The position numbers were made by a program, and so were the translations under genes. DNA of 64,000 bases from positions 434,001 to 498,000 of the forward strand of contig CAVPZG010000005.1 of assembly GCA_963710205.1 (NCBI GenBank), read 5' to 3'. Shown one piece after another: positions 54,148 to 62,831 of this stretch. The stretch is from Pacificimonas sp963710205. GTDB lineage: Bacteria > Pseudomonadota > Alphaproteobacteria > Sphingomonadales > Sphingomonadaceae. Under the pieces are notes generated by a model that was not told the DNA's origin, made no database searches, and saw nothing but the letters and a program-made list of their open reading frames with translations. The number at the start of each line of letters is the position of its first letter. Within the stretch, counting starts at the first letter, position 1.

Positions 54148-55259
54148 GCGGCATTGCGTGCCGATGTGCGGCGGCGAAGGTCCTCGACACAGCGTGCGGC
54201 GGTCTTGCCGTCCCAAAATTCCGGTCGCCTGGCGGAGGGCGCGTCCGCGGCGAGCGCGGCGTCAAGCGCCGCGATCAGCGTATCGGCCGTCACCAGCCGG
54301 TTCGTGCCCTCGCTGATGGTGATGGGCCGCTCGGTATTGTCGCGCAGGGTCAGACAGGGAATGCCCAGATAGGTCGTTTCCTCCTGCAGCCCGCCCGAAT
54401 CGGTGATGACAATGCCCGCATCCTTCAGCAGCGACATGAACGGCAGATAGCTTTGCGGCGCGACGATCTGGACGCCAGCCGCCGTCAGCATGTCCTTCAG
54501 GCCGAATTCCTCGATCTTTGCCGCCGTGCGCGGGTGCGCCGGAAAAATCAGCGGCATATGCATCGCCGCTTCCGCCAGCTTTTCGGCAATGCCGGTGAAT
54601 TTTTGCCGCTCATCGACATTTGATGGGCGGTGCAGGGTGACAATGCCGTATTTCCCGGGCGTCACGCCGAATTTCGCCGCGCTGTTCTCCGCTTCCAGCT
54701 TGGGCCGGATGATTTCAAAGCTGTCGAGCATCATGTTGCCCACCCGCGTGATGCGACTTTCCGGAATTCCCTCGGCCAGCAGGTTCGCGTCGCCGTCGGG
54801 GGAGGGGGTCCACATCACGTCCGCCAGCACATCGGTCACCAGACGATTGATTTCCTCCGGCATGGCGCGGTCGCCGGATCGTAGTCCCGCTTCCAGATGC
54901 ACGGTCGGGATATGCAGCTTCGCCCCCACCATCGCGCAGGCCGCCGTCGAATTCACGTCTCCAACGACGATCAGCCAGTCCGGCCGGCTTTCCATGGCGA
55001 TTTTCTCATAGGCGACCATGACGCCCGCTGTCTGTTCCGCGTGGGTTCCCGATCCGACGCCCAGATGGTGATCGGGCTTTGGCAGTCCCAGATCCTCGAA
55101 AATGTCATCCGACATGTTCGCATCATAATGCTGCCCCGTATGGATCAGCACGGGCGTGAATTCCGCCGACCGCGTCAGCTCGTGGTACAGCGGAGCGACC
55201 TTCATGAAATTGGGCCGCGCGGCGGCGATCAGATGCACGGGGCGGGCGGATGTGGTCAT
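54144..55259 (-). CDS. wecB: UDP-N-acetylglucosamine 2-epimerase (non-hydrolysing)
   Basis: A 371-residue enzyme interconverting UDP-GlcNAc and UDP-ManNAc. Family landmarks: RPNFMKVAPLYHEL near residues 15-28, HTGQHYDANMSD near 41-52, VVGDVNSTAACA near 97-108, VHLEAGLRSGDRAMPEEINR near 120-139, and the catalytic late motif TDSGGLQEETTYLGIPCLTL near 287-306 with RDNTERP. It is the first gene of the minus-strand operon and supplies a precursor for surface glycan synthesis. Confidence 0.95.
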   Translation of the reverse strand: MTTSARPVHLIAAARPNFMKVAPLYHELTRSAEFTPVLIHTGQHYDANMSDDIFEDLGLPKPDHHLGVGSGTHAEQTAGVMVAYEKIAMESRPDWLIVVGDVNSTAACAMVGAKLHIPTVHLEAGLRSGDRAMPEEINRLVTDVLADVMWTPSPDGDANLLAEGIPESRITRVGNMMLDSFEIIRPKLEAENSAAKFGVTPGKYGIVTLHRPSNVDERQKFTGIAEKLAEAAMHMPLIFPAHPRTAAKIEEFGLKDMLTAAGVQIVAPQSYLPFMSLLKDAGIVITDSGGLQEETTYLGIPCLTLRDNTERPITISEGTNRLVTADTLIAALDAALAADAPSARRPEFWDGKTAARCVEDLRRRTSARNAA

Positions 55260-55438
55260 GGGCTATTCTTCCGGCTCATATCTTCTCAACGCCCCTATGT
55301 TCGGCCCCGCGCCGGGGTGCAAGCCGGGATGCAGGATTTGTTCGTGTTTCCCCATGCTTCAAAAATCTGTAAACGGCGTGGCAAGGAAAGCGCAGCTAAG
55401 GCCTTGGCTGTATCCGCAACCCCTTGTTCAGGGCCTGA

Positions 55439-55624
55439 ATGGAAAGGGCTATCGTTTTGGTCGATAATATCGCCCTTTTTGTCGCGCATCTGATGCTGTT
55501 CGTTTTTCTCTGGCGTGTTTTCCGTGCCGAGGAGAGGGACCGCAATCAGGAATTCAAAAGCGGCAGCAAATATAGACTGCCGTCTCGCCAGGGGCCAAAA
55601 AACGCGCGAAAAAGGGGCGGATAA
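55439..55624 (+). CDS. Possible small membrane protein upstream of the ligase gene
   Basis: A 61-codon frame with one hydrophobic helix (IALFVAHLMLFVFLW, residues 11-25) followed by a charged, basic tail. The stop TAA is immediately followed by the GTG of the ligase gene, an arrangement that favours translational coupling. No family is recognised, and no strong ribosome binding site precedes its ATG. It may instead be only a coincidental leader frame. Confidence 0.4.
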   Translation: MERAIVLVDNIALFVAHLMLFVFLWRVFRAEERDRNQEFKSGSKYRLPSRQGPKNARKRGG

Positions 55625-57031
55625 GTGCGCGATATCATTCTCTTCGGCATTTTGCTGATCTTCATTTTCGCGAGCTTTCGGGCGCCCTACTTCATGGCGC
55701 TCGGTTATCTGTGGGTCGATTTCCTGCAGCCGCAGCGCATGGCCTATTACATCTTCAACCAGCTCCCCGTGGCCATGATCCTGGGTGTCGGCGCGCTCAT
55801 CAGCTTCGTGCTTTTCGACAAGGAGAAGCGGCTGCGTTTCAGCATGTTGCAGTTTCTCGTGCTGCTTCTCGTGGTGTACTCGACGCTGACGACATTTGGC
55901 TGGGCCGTGCTGCCCACGCTCGACAAGTGGGACTGGACGACCAAATCGCTGCTGTTTTCGGTTTTCCTGCCCTTCGTGTTCACGACACGCCGACGTATCG
56001 AGGCGGCGCTCGCCGTCACGCTTTTCTCGATCAGCGCCATAACCCTGTCCGGCGCGTTCAAGACACTTCTCGGCAGCAGTGGCTACGGCGCCCTCACATT
56101 TCTCGTCGGCAACAACACCGGTCTGTTCGAAGGCTCGATCCTGGCGACGACCGCGCTCGCCATGATGCCGATGCTCTGGTGGTTCTACAAGAATAACAGC
56201 CTGTTGCCGCCCAGCAAGCTGACCCTGCTTGCCACCATTGGAATCTCCGTCAGCTTCGCGCTCGTGCCCGTCGCGGCGGAGGCGCGGACCGGACTTGTCG
56301 CAATGGTGGCCCTGGTGGTGCTCATCTGGCTGCGGGCGAAGCGAAAGCTCGTCATCGCCCTGACCTTCATCGTTCTTGGGGTCGTCGCCCTGCCGTTCGT
56401 ACCGCAGTCGTTCCTTGAACGCATGAGCACGATCGAAACCTATCAGTCGGACAAATCGGCATCCACGCGTATCGCCGTCTGGAAATGGACGCTCGACATG
56501 GTGAAGGAGCGCCCGCTCGGCGGCGGCTTCGATATCTACAAGACCAACCTGATAGAAGTGCAGATGGTGGAAACCACGGAGGTCGATGGTGACATCGACA
56601 CGCGTGAATTCACGAGCACGCAGCGCGCCCGCGCCTTCCATTCCAGCTATTTCGAAGTGCTGGGAGAGCTTGGCTATCCGGGTTTCGCCATCTGGATCAG
56701 CATCGTCATCCTCGGCATGTGGAAAAGCCGTGCCCTGGTGCGGGCGGAAAAGAAGCGCCAGAAAAGCCTGCCGCCGGACAGCCCGGCAATGGCCAATTCC
56801 GAATGGGCGCGCAGCTTCGGGACGGCGATCTCCATCGCCATCCCGGTCTACATGACTGGCTCGCTCTTCGTCGGCATCGCCTTCCAGCCCAGTTTCTACA
56901 CGTTGCTGGCGCTGATGGTCAGCGTCAGCTTCCTGCGTGAGGAAACCGTCAACAGGGCCATTGCTTCCACCAAAGTCCCCATCCGCGGACGCGGGCGCGG
57001 AACGACGCCGGAACCCGTGCCTGCGGAATAG
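55625..57031 (+). CDS. O-antigen ligase/polymerase-like protein, exosortase A-associated O-glycosylation ligase type
   Basis: A 468-residue membrane protein with about ten helices. The start RDIILFGILLIFIFASFRAP and the following YFMALGYLWVDFLQPQRMAY match the DUF5935 domain at the N terminus of ligases linked to exosortase A. The Wzy_C-type loop follows: EARTGLVAMVALVVLIWLRA, then RIAVWKWTLDMVKERPLGGG near residues 282-301, and AFHSSYFEVLGELGYPGFAI with the catalytic-loop His. It would polymerise or transfer lipid-linked sugars in the periplasm. Divergent from wecB. The start is a GTG. Confidence 0.88.
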   Translation: MRDIILFGILLIFIFASFRAPYFMALGYLWVDFLQPQRMAYYIFNQLPVAMILGVGALISFVLFDKEKRLRFSMLQFLVLLLVVYSTLTTFGWAVLPTLDKWDWTTKSLLFSVFLPFVFTTRRRIEAALAVTLFSISAITLSGAFKTLLGSSGYGALTFLVGNNTGLFEGSILATTALAMMPMLWWFYKNNSLLPPSKLTLLATIGISVSFALVPVAAEARTGLVAMVALVVLIWLRAKRKLVIALTFIVLGVVALPFVPQSFLERMSTIETYQSDKSASTRIAVWKWTLDMVKERPLGGGFDIYKTNLIEVQMVETTEVDGDIDTREFTSTQRARAFHSSYFEVLGELGYPGFAIWISIVILGMWKSRALVRAEKKRQKSLPPDSPAMANSEWARSFGTAISIAIPVYMTGSLFVGIAFQPSFYTLLALMVSVSFLREETVNRAIASTKVPIRGRGRGTTPEPVPAE

Positions 57032-57092
57032 CTTTTTTGTCGCAACCTTTTCAGGGAACGCAGCGGCCCGAAGCGGCGTTTGTGTCCTGATC

Positions 57093-58091
57093 ATGCCAGC
57101 AACCACGACCGCCAGACTGCGCTATGTCGACGATAGCATCCCCGGTCTGACCCGCCGCTGGCGCTACAAGACCTGGCACTATTTTTCGCCTGATGGCGAC
57201 CGCGTGAAGGAAGAGGGCGAGATCAGGCGGCTCAACAGCCTGGCTGTCCCGCCCGCTTACCGGCAGGTCTGGTACTGCCCGCTTCCCAACGGTCATTTGC
57301 AGGCGACCGGGCGCGACGATCGCGGGCGCAAACAATATCGCTATCACCCCGATTACCGCGCGCAGAGAGAAGCTGACAAATTCTCCCGTACCGCCGCGTT
57401 CGGGGAAGCGCTTCCGGCCATGCGAAAACAGGTGGAATCCGATCTCCGCCGTACCAGCCTTTCAAAGGAACGCATGCTGGCCGCGACGGTCCGCCTCCTC
57501 GATGTTGGCCGCCTGCGCGTCGGCAACGAGGATTACGCCCGCCGCAACGACACGCGCGGTGCGACGACGCTGACCGACGACAATGTCGATGTGCGCGGGG
57601 ACAGCCTCTATCTCGACTACAGGGCGAAGGGCGGCAAGATCCGCAAGTTCCGCGTTGCCGATGGCGCCCTCGCGCGCCTTGCGCGGCGGGTGCATGACGA
57701 ACTGCCGGGCCAGCATCTGTTTGCCTATGAAAATGGTGACGGTCAGCCGCACACGGTCTCGTCCGAGGATGTGAACGACTATATCCGCAGCGCCATGGGC
57801 GAGGATTTCACGGCGAAGCATTTCCGTACCTGGCACGCCAGCGCCATCGCTTATCAGCAGATTGTCCAGTCGGACGGCGGCCTCACGCTGAAGGCGATGC
57901 TGACGCCAGTCGCTGAACAGCTCGGCAACACGATCGCCATCAGCCGGAAATCCTATGTCCACCCGGCGCTGATAGACTGCGTGAAGGCGGACGGCTGTGC
58001 GGGACAGGCGGGGTTGAAACTCCCCCGTGCCACCGCCTATCTGTCGCCCCACGAACGCGGGCTGATCAGCTTCCTCTCCGCGACCGACTGA
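57093..58091 (+). CDS. DNA topoisomerase IB (poxvirus-like type)
   Basis: A 332-residue type IB topoisomerase. The N-terminal domain includes GLTRRWRYKTWHYFSPDGDR and IRRLNSLAVPPAY. The catalytic residues are an Arg and Lys in GRLRVGNEDYARRN near 149-162 and the following KGGK, a second Arg and His in KHFRTWHAS near residues 248-256, and the nucleophile Tyr288 in SRKSYVHP. It relaxes supercoils by transient 3'-phosphotyrosine linkage. The same frame is open upstream inside the ligase gene, but the Met at 57093 gives the family start. Confidence 0.93.
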   Translation: MPATTTARLRYVDDSIPGLTRRWRYKTWHYFSPDGDRVKEEGEIRRLNSLAVPPAYRQVWYCPLPNGHLQATGRDDRGRKQYRYHPDYRAQREADKFSRTAAFGEALPAMRKQVESDLRRTSLSKERMLAATVRLLDVGRLRVGNEDYARRNDTRGATTLTDDNVDVRGDSLYLDYRAKGGKIRKFRVADGALARLARRVHDELPGQHLFAYENGDGQPHTVSSEDVNDYIRSAMGEDFTAKHFRTWHASAIAYQQIVQSDGGLTLKAMLTPVAEQLGNTIAISRKSYVHPALIDCVKADGCAGQAGLKLPRATAYLSPHERGLISFLSATD

Positions 58092-58114
58092 GACCAGAAC
58101 GCCCGGAGTTCCCC

Positions 58115-59257
58115 TTGCAAGAGAAAATTGCCGCGCCCGCGAAAAGGGCGGTCGATACGATCGAATATGTAACCACATGGTTTCGCGAGGATTCGCAGGA
58201 CGCGCTGATCTATGTCGGCGCTGCGGTTATCCTCTACCTGACGCTGGTTCTGGTCCGCGAGGCGCTCAAGAAGGTGCTCGGCGATCCTGAACGCCACGGC
58301 GTCTACAGCTGGCGGGGTATCGTCGCCCGCCTCGTTCAAAAGACACGCAGCTACTTCCTCGCCGCCGTCGCGGCGGAAATCGTCACGCTGGTCGTCGGTG
58401 CGCCGCTGCCCTTCCAGCGCATCGTCGGTTTCCTGTTCACCGTTGCCGTCGTCATCCAGGGCGCCAGCTGGGTGCGTGAATTCATTCTGGCCGTGGTCGG
58501 CAGGAAGGCCGCGGACCCCAACCATGACGAATCCACCCTGCAGACCGCGATGGGCATCATCCGTTTGCTCGTTACCATTGTTGTCTGGGCGCTGGCGGTC
58601 ATCCTCATCCTCGACAATATCGGTGTCGATATTACCGCGCTGGTCGCTGGTCTCGGCGTGGGCGGCATCGCCATCGGTCTTGCCGCACAGGGCATTTTCT
58701 CCGACCTCTTCGCCGCCCTGTCCATCATCTTCGACAAGCCTTTCAAGAAGGGCGATGTCATCAATTATGGCACGACGACTGCTAAGGTTGAGAAGATCGG
58801 CCTCAAGACCACCCGCCTCCGCGCCCTCGACGGGGAAGCGGTCATCGTCTCCAACACCAATCTTCTCAACGACAATATCCGCAACTTCGCATCGTGGGAG
58901 CGCCGCCGTGTCATTCTGCATTTCGGCGTGACCTATCAGACCCCTCCGGATGTCCTCGATGCGCTTCAGGCCGAAGTGCGCACGATCGTGGAAAACACCC
59001 ACGGCACCACTTTCGACCGCGTCCATGTCTTCCAGTTCGGTGCCAGCTCTATCGATTATGAGCTTGTTTTCTATTCAGAAAGTCCGGACTATGCGGACAT
59101 GATGCAGCGCCGCCATGACATCATGCTGGCAATGACGCGCCGCTTTGCGGAGATGGATGTCGATTTCGCCTATCCGACGCAGATGGGCTTCCTCGCCGGT
59201 CCCGACGGCAAGCCCGTCGATCCGCGCGGCCAGCCGGACAGTGCCCGCGCGGACTGA
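58115..59257 (+). CDS. Mechanosensitive ion channel (MscS family)
   Basis: A 380-residue protein with an amphipathic N terminus, four hydrophobic helices (about 27-48, 75-98, 105-125 and 147-170), and the pore helix VAGLGVGGIAIGLAAQGIFS near 180-199. The beta domain (PFKKGDVINYGTTTAKVEKI) and the C-terminal alpha/beta domain with FAYPTQ follow. The start is TTG at 58115 with a GGAG site. It is convergent with putA, three bases apart. It differs clearly from the MscS protein at 11.7 kb. Confidence 0.92.
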   Translation: MQEKIAAPAKRAVDTIEYVTTWFREDSQDALIYVGAAVILYLTLVLVREALKKVLGDPERHGVYSWRGIVARLVQKTRSYFLAAVAAEIVTLVVGAPLPFQRIVGFLFTVAVVIQGASWVREFILAVVGRKAADPNHDESTLQTAMGIIRLLVTIVVWALAVILILDNIGVDITALVAGLGVGGIAIGLAAQGIFSDLFAALSIIFDKPFKKGDVINYGTTTAKVEKIGLKTTRLRALDGEAVIVSNTNLLNDNIRNFASWERRRVILHFGVTYQTPPDVLDALQAEVRTIVENTHGTTFDRVHVFQFGASSIDYELVFYSESPDYADMMQRRHDIMLAMTRRFAEMDVDFAYPTQMGFLAGPDGKPVDPRGQPDSARAD

Positions 59258-59260
59258 ACC

Positions 59261-62245
59261 TTAGATCGACTCGATCGACAGCAGGCTCGCATTGCCGCCC
59301 GCGCTGGTCGTGTCGACCGTCACGGTGCGCTCGGCGGCAAAGCGGGGCAGATAGTGCGGCCCGCCGGCCTTCGGTCCCGTTCCTGACAGCCGCTCGCCGC
59401 CAAAGGGCTGCGAGCCAACGACTGCGCCCGTCATCGACCGGTTGATGTAAAGATTGCCAACCTTCGCCAGAGCGGACACCTCTTCCGAGGCGTCGGCGAT
59501 ACGGCTGTGCAGCCCCATCGTCAGGCCAAAGCCGCGCGCATTGATGCGCTCGACCGTGTGGGCCAGCCGGCCCGCCTTCCACGTCGTCACATGCAGCAAT
59601 GGCCCGAACCATTCGCGTTCCAGGTCTTCCGGGCTCTCGATGCGGATCACCGTCGGCGCGACATAGGTGTCATCGTCGGGAACCGGGATCGTGTGCACCC
59701 ACTGTGCCCGCATGGACTGCCGATAGGTTTCCAGCCGCTCCTGCGCCTCGGCGTCGATGACCGGCCCGATGTCCGTGCGGGGGTCTGCCGGGTCGCCGAC
59801 GCGCAGCGTGTCCATTGCCCCCATCAGCATCTTCATCGTGCGGTCGTAGATTTCTTCCTGCAACACCAGCAGGCGCAGCGCCGAACAGCGCTGTCCCGCT
59901 GACAGGAACGCGCTCGTCACCACATCCGTCACCACCTGCTCGGGCAGTGCCGTCGAATCGACGATCATGGCGTTCAGTCCGCCCGTCTCCGCGATCAGCG
60001 GCACAATGGGGCGCGCCCCATCTTCCGCCAGCGTGCGCTGAATGGCCTTTGCGGTCGCGGTGGAGCCCGTGAAGGCGACGCCCATGACGCGCGGATCGGC
60101 GACCAGCGCCTGACCCGGCTCCGCGCCGCCCACCGCCAGATGCAGCACGTCCGCCGGGATGCCGCACGCATGCGCCAGTTCCACCGCGCGCGCGGCGATG
60201 CGCGGCGTCTGCGGCGCTGGCTTGGCGATGACGGCGTTGCCGGCGACAAGCGCCGCCACGACCTGTCCGGTGAAGATTGCCAGCGGAAAGTTCCATGGCG
60301 CGACGCAGGCGAAGACGCCGCGCCCGGCCAGCTGCAGCTGGTTCGTCTCGCCTGTCACGCTCGGCAGGTCGATCGGGGCGAAATCCGCCCGCGCGCGGTT
60401 GGCATAATAGCGGCAGAAATCGATGGCCTCGCGCACTTCGTCCACGGCATCGCCATAGGTCTTCTTCGCCTCCTGCACGCAAAGCGCGATCAGCGGCGTC
60501 ATCTCGGACTGCAGCCGGTCCGCCAGTCGCTCCAGCGCCTGCGCGCGCAGCTCCACCGGCTGCCGCGACCAGGCATCGGCGGCCTTTTCCGCACGGTCCA
60601 CCATCGCGGCCACGTCCGCCGCGCTTGCCGCTTCCGGCGCGGCGGGCAGGGTGAAGGCCTGCACCTCCGCCGCCAGGTCGCGCAGCGTCACGCTGTCGTC
60701 GAGGTCGACGCCAAAGCTGTTCTTGCGTGCCGGCAGGAAAACATCCTCCGGCAGCGGGATGGACGGATGTTTCGACAGGCCGACCCGCTCCATCTTTTCG
60801 ACGGGGTCGGCCAGCAGATCGTCCACGCTCACATTTTCGTCGGCCAGCTGATGCACGAAGCTTGAATTCGCGCCATTTTCCAGAAGGCGCCTGACCAGAT
60901 AGGCAAGCAGGTCGCTATGTCCCCCGACCGGCGCATAGATCCGGCATTTATAGCCCTCTTCCTGCACCAGCCGGTCGTACAGCCCTTCGCCCATGCCGTG
61001 CAGGCGCTGGAACTCGAAATCGCGCCTGTCGCCCGCCCATTCCAGGATCGTGGCGACCGTGACGGCATTATGGCTGGCAAAGGCGGGATTGATATGCGGC
61101 GAATGCAGCATGTCGCGCGCGCAGGCCAGGTAGGAAACGTCGGTTGCCGGTTTGCGCGTAAAGAGCGGATACCCCTCGAAACCCCGTTGCTGGCTGTGCT
61201 TGATTTCCGTGTCCCAATAGGCGCCCTTCACCAGCCGCATGGCGATGCGCCGGTCCGTCTCCTCGCCCAGCGCCTCCGCCCACGCGACGACGGTGCGCGC
61301 GCGCTTCGCATAGGCCTGCACCGCCATGCCGAACTTGTCCCAGCCCTTCAGTTCCGGTGCCCGCGCCGTCTCGGCGATGATGTCGAGCGAGATTTTCAGC
61401 CGTTCCGACTCCTCTGCATCGACGGCAAGCCCGATATCGGCCTCCGCGGCCTTCAGGCACAGCGCGCGCAGTCGCTCCGACAGGGCGGGGACGCAGCGGT
61501 CCGCCTGCGCCGTCTCATATCGGGGATGCAGCGCCGACAGCTTGACCGAGATCGAATGCGCACCGCTCGTGCGGTCCTGCCCCCGCGCCTTCGCCAGGCG
61601 CTCAATGGCGCGGACATAGGCCTCCATATAGCGGTCGGCGTCATCGAACGTCCGCGCCGCTTCGCCCAGCATGTCAAAACTCGCCGTGAAGCCCTTGTTT
61701 TCCGTCCTGTCCATGCGCTTCAGGGCTTCGTCGATGGTGCGGCCCATGACGAACACCTGGCCCATGACTTTCATGGCCGTCGCCACCGCGCCGCGCACAA
61801 ATGGTTCCGACGTGCGCCCGATCAGCCGGGTCAGCGCGCTCTTCTTCGCTTCGTCCCCGACCAGCGCGCGCGTCACCACAAGGCCCCAGGTCGCACTGTT
61901 CACCAGCGCGGACTCGCTCTTCCCCCTGTGCGCCGTCCAGTTGCTGTCGCCCAGCTTGTCGGCGATCAGCATGTCGCGGGTACTGTCGTCGGGCACCCGC
62001 AGAAACGCTTCGGCCAGCGCCAGCAGCGCCACGCCTTCTTCGGTGTTCAGCCTGTATTCTTGCAGGAATTTCGCGATCCAGCTGTCCCGCTCAGCGTGTT
62101 TCAGCTCCGCCAGCAGACCCAGCGCGCGCTGCTCGATTCGCACCCGTTCGTCCGGACTGACACGGGCATGATCTATCATGCCTTTCAGAATATCGGCTTC
62201 GGGTGCGCGGTGCAGGGCGCGCATCTCGTCAAGGTAAGAAGTCAT
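59261..62245 (-). CDS. putA: Bifunctional proline dehydrogenase/L-glutamate gamma-semialdehyde dehydrogenase
   Basis: The 994-residue protein oxidises proline to glutamate in two steps. The N-terminal helices and the FAD-barrel domain include MRLVKGAYWDTEIKHSQQRG near 325-344 and the RLHGMGEGLYDRLVQEEG segment. The aldehyde dehydrogenase domain starts near 510; its catalytic residues are the Glu of AETGGLNAMIVDS near 750 and the Cys of AGQRCSALRLL near 785. It lacks the DNA-binding ribbon-helix-helix of E. coli PutA, so it is the minimal Bradyrhizobium-type enzyme without autoregulation. Confidence 0.96.
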   Translation of the reverse strand: MTSYLDEMRALHRAPEADILKGMIDHARVSPDERVRIEQRALGLLAELKHAERDSWIAKFLQEYRLNTEEGVALLALAEAFLRVPDDSTRDMLIADKLGDSNWTAHRGKSESALVNSATWGLVVTRALVGDEAKKSALTRLIGRTSEPFVRGAVATAMKVMGQVFVMGRTIDEALKRMDRTENKGFTASFDMLGEAARTFDDADRYMEAYVRAIERLAKARGQDRTSGAHSISVKLSALHPRYETAQADRCVPALSERLRALCLKAAEADIGLAVDAEESERLKISLDIIAETARAPELKGWDKFGMAVQAYAKRARTVVAWAEALGEETDRRIAMRLVKGAYWDTEIKHSQQRGFEGYPLFTRKPATDVSYLACARDMLHSPHINPAFASHNAVTVATILEWAGDRRDFEFQRLHGMGEGLYDRLVQEEGYKCRIYAPVGGHSDLLAYLVRRLLENGANSSFVHQLADENVSVDDLLADPVEKMERVGLSKHPSIPLPEDVFLPARKNSFGVDLDDSVTLRDLAAEVQAFTLPAAPEAASAADVAAMVDRAEKAADAWSRQPVELRAQALERLADRLQSEMTPLIALCVQEAKKTYGDAVDEVREAIDFCRYYANRARADFAPIDLPSVTGETNQLQLAGRGVFACVAPWNFPLAIFTGQVVAALVAGNAVIAKPAPQTPRIAARAVELAHACGIPADVLHLAVGGAEPGQALVADPRVMGVAFTGSTATAKAIQRTLAEDGARPIVPLIAETGGLNAMIVDSTALPEQVVTDVVTSAFLSAGQRCSALRLLVLQEEIYDRTMKMLMGAMDTLRVGDPADPRTDIGPVIDAEAQERLETYRQSMRAQWVHTIPVPDDDTYVAPTVIRIESPEDLEREWFGPLLHVTTWKAGRLAHTVERINARGFGLTMGLHSRIADASEEVSALAKVGNLYINRSMTGAVVGSQPFGGERLSGTGPKAGGPHYLPRFAAERTVTVDTTSAGGNASLLSIESI

Positions 62246-62312
62246 AGGTTTGAATGGCTCGCAGCGGGGACTAGATGTCAGCCATATCTAGCCAGTTTGG
62301 AAAGGGACCGCC

Positions 62313-62774
62313 ATGGGCCGCAAGACAATCACCAAGGATGACATTCTCGCCACTGCCGGTCAGGAAATTGGCAAGTCCGAATGGATGGAAATCACGCAGG
62401 AGCGCATCAACCAGTTCGCCGACGCCACGAACGACCACCAGTTCATCCATGTCGATCCCGAAGCGGCGGCAAAAACCCCTTTCGGCCAGACAATCGCCCA
62501 TGGTTTCCTGACCCTGTCGCTGATTGCTGGCATGGGATTTGAAGTCATTCCCACGGTCGAGGGCGCGAAAATGGGCGTCAATTACGGCACGGACAAGGTC
62601 CGCTTCATGGCGCCCGTCAAAAGCGGCAAGCGCGTTCGCGGCGTCTTCGTGATGAAGGACATCAAGGAACGCGGCCGCGGCATCCTGCAGATGATCTACG
62701 ATGTCACGGTCGAGATCGAGGGCGAGGAAAAACCCGCACTGAAGGCGGAATGGATTTCGCTGACCTACATCTAG
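62313..62774 (+). CDS. MaoC-family (R)-specific enoyl-CoA hydratase
   Basis: A 153-residue hot-dog-fold protein. The hydratase motif is FADATNDHQFIHVDPEAAAK near residues 32-51, with the Asp and His catalytic pair, followed by PFGQTIAHGFLTLSL. Such enzymes hydrate trans-2-enoyl-CoA in fatty-acid or polyhydroxyalkanoate metabolism. It lies 57 bases before a thiolase gene on the same strand, consistent with a beta-oxidation role. Confidence 0.92.
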   Translation: MGRKTITKDDILATAGQEIGKSEWMEITQERINQFADATNDHQFIHVDPEAAAKTPFGQTIAHGFLTLSLIAGMGFEVIPTVEGAKMGVNYGTDKVRFMAPVKSGKRVRGVFVMKDIKERGRGILQMIYDVTVEIEGEEKPALKAEWISLTYI

Positions 62775-62831
62775 CGGACGCCCCCGAAACCACCGTCTCC
62801 CCCAATATCAGAATGATAAGGAACCATTGCC

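Noticed and set aside
55295..57106. A 603-codon minus-strand open frame opposite the ligase gene
   Set aside because: Its composition is dominated by Arg, Asp, Glu, His and Gln and it mirrors the codon positions of the well-supported membrane protein on the plus strand. Such shadows are common in GC-rich genomes.
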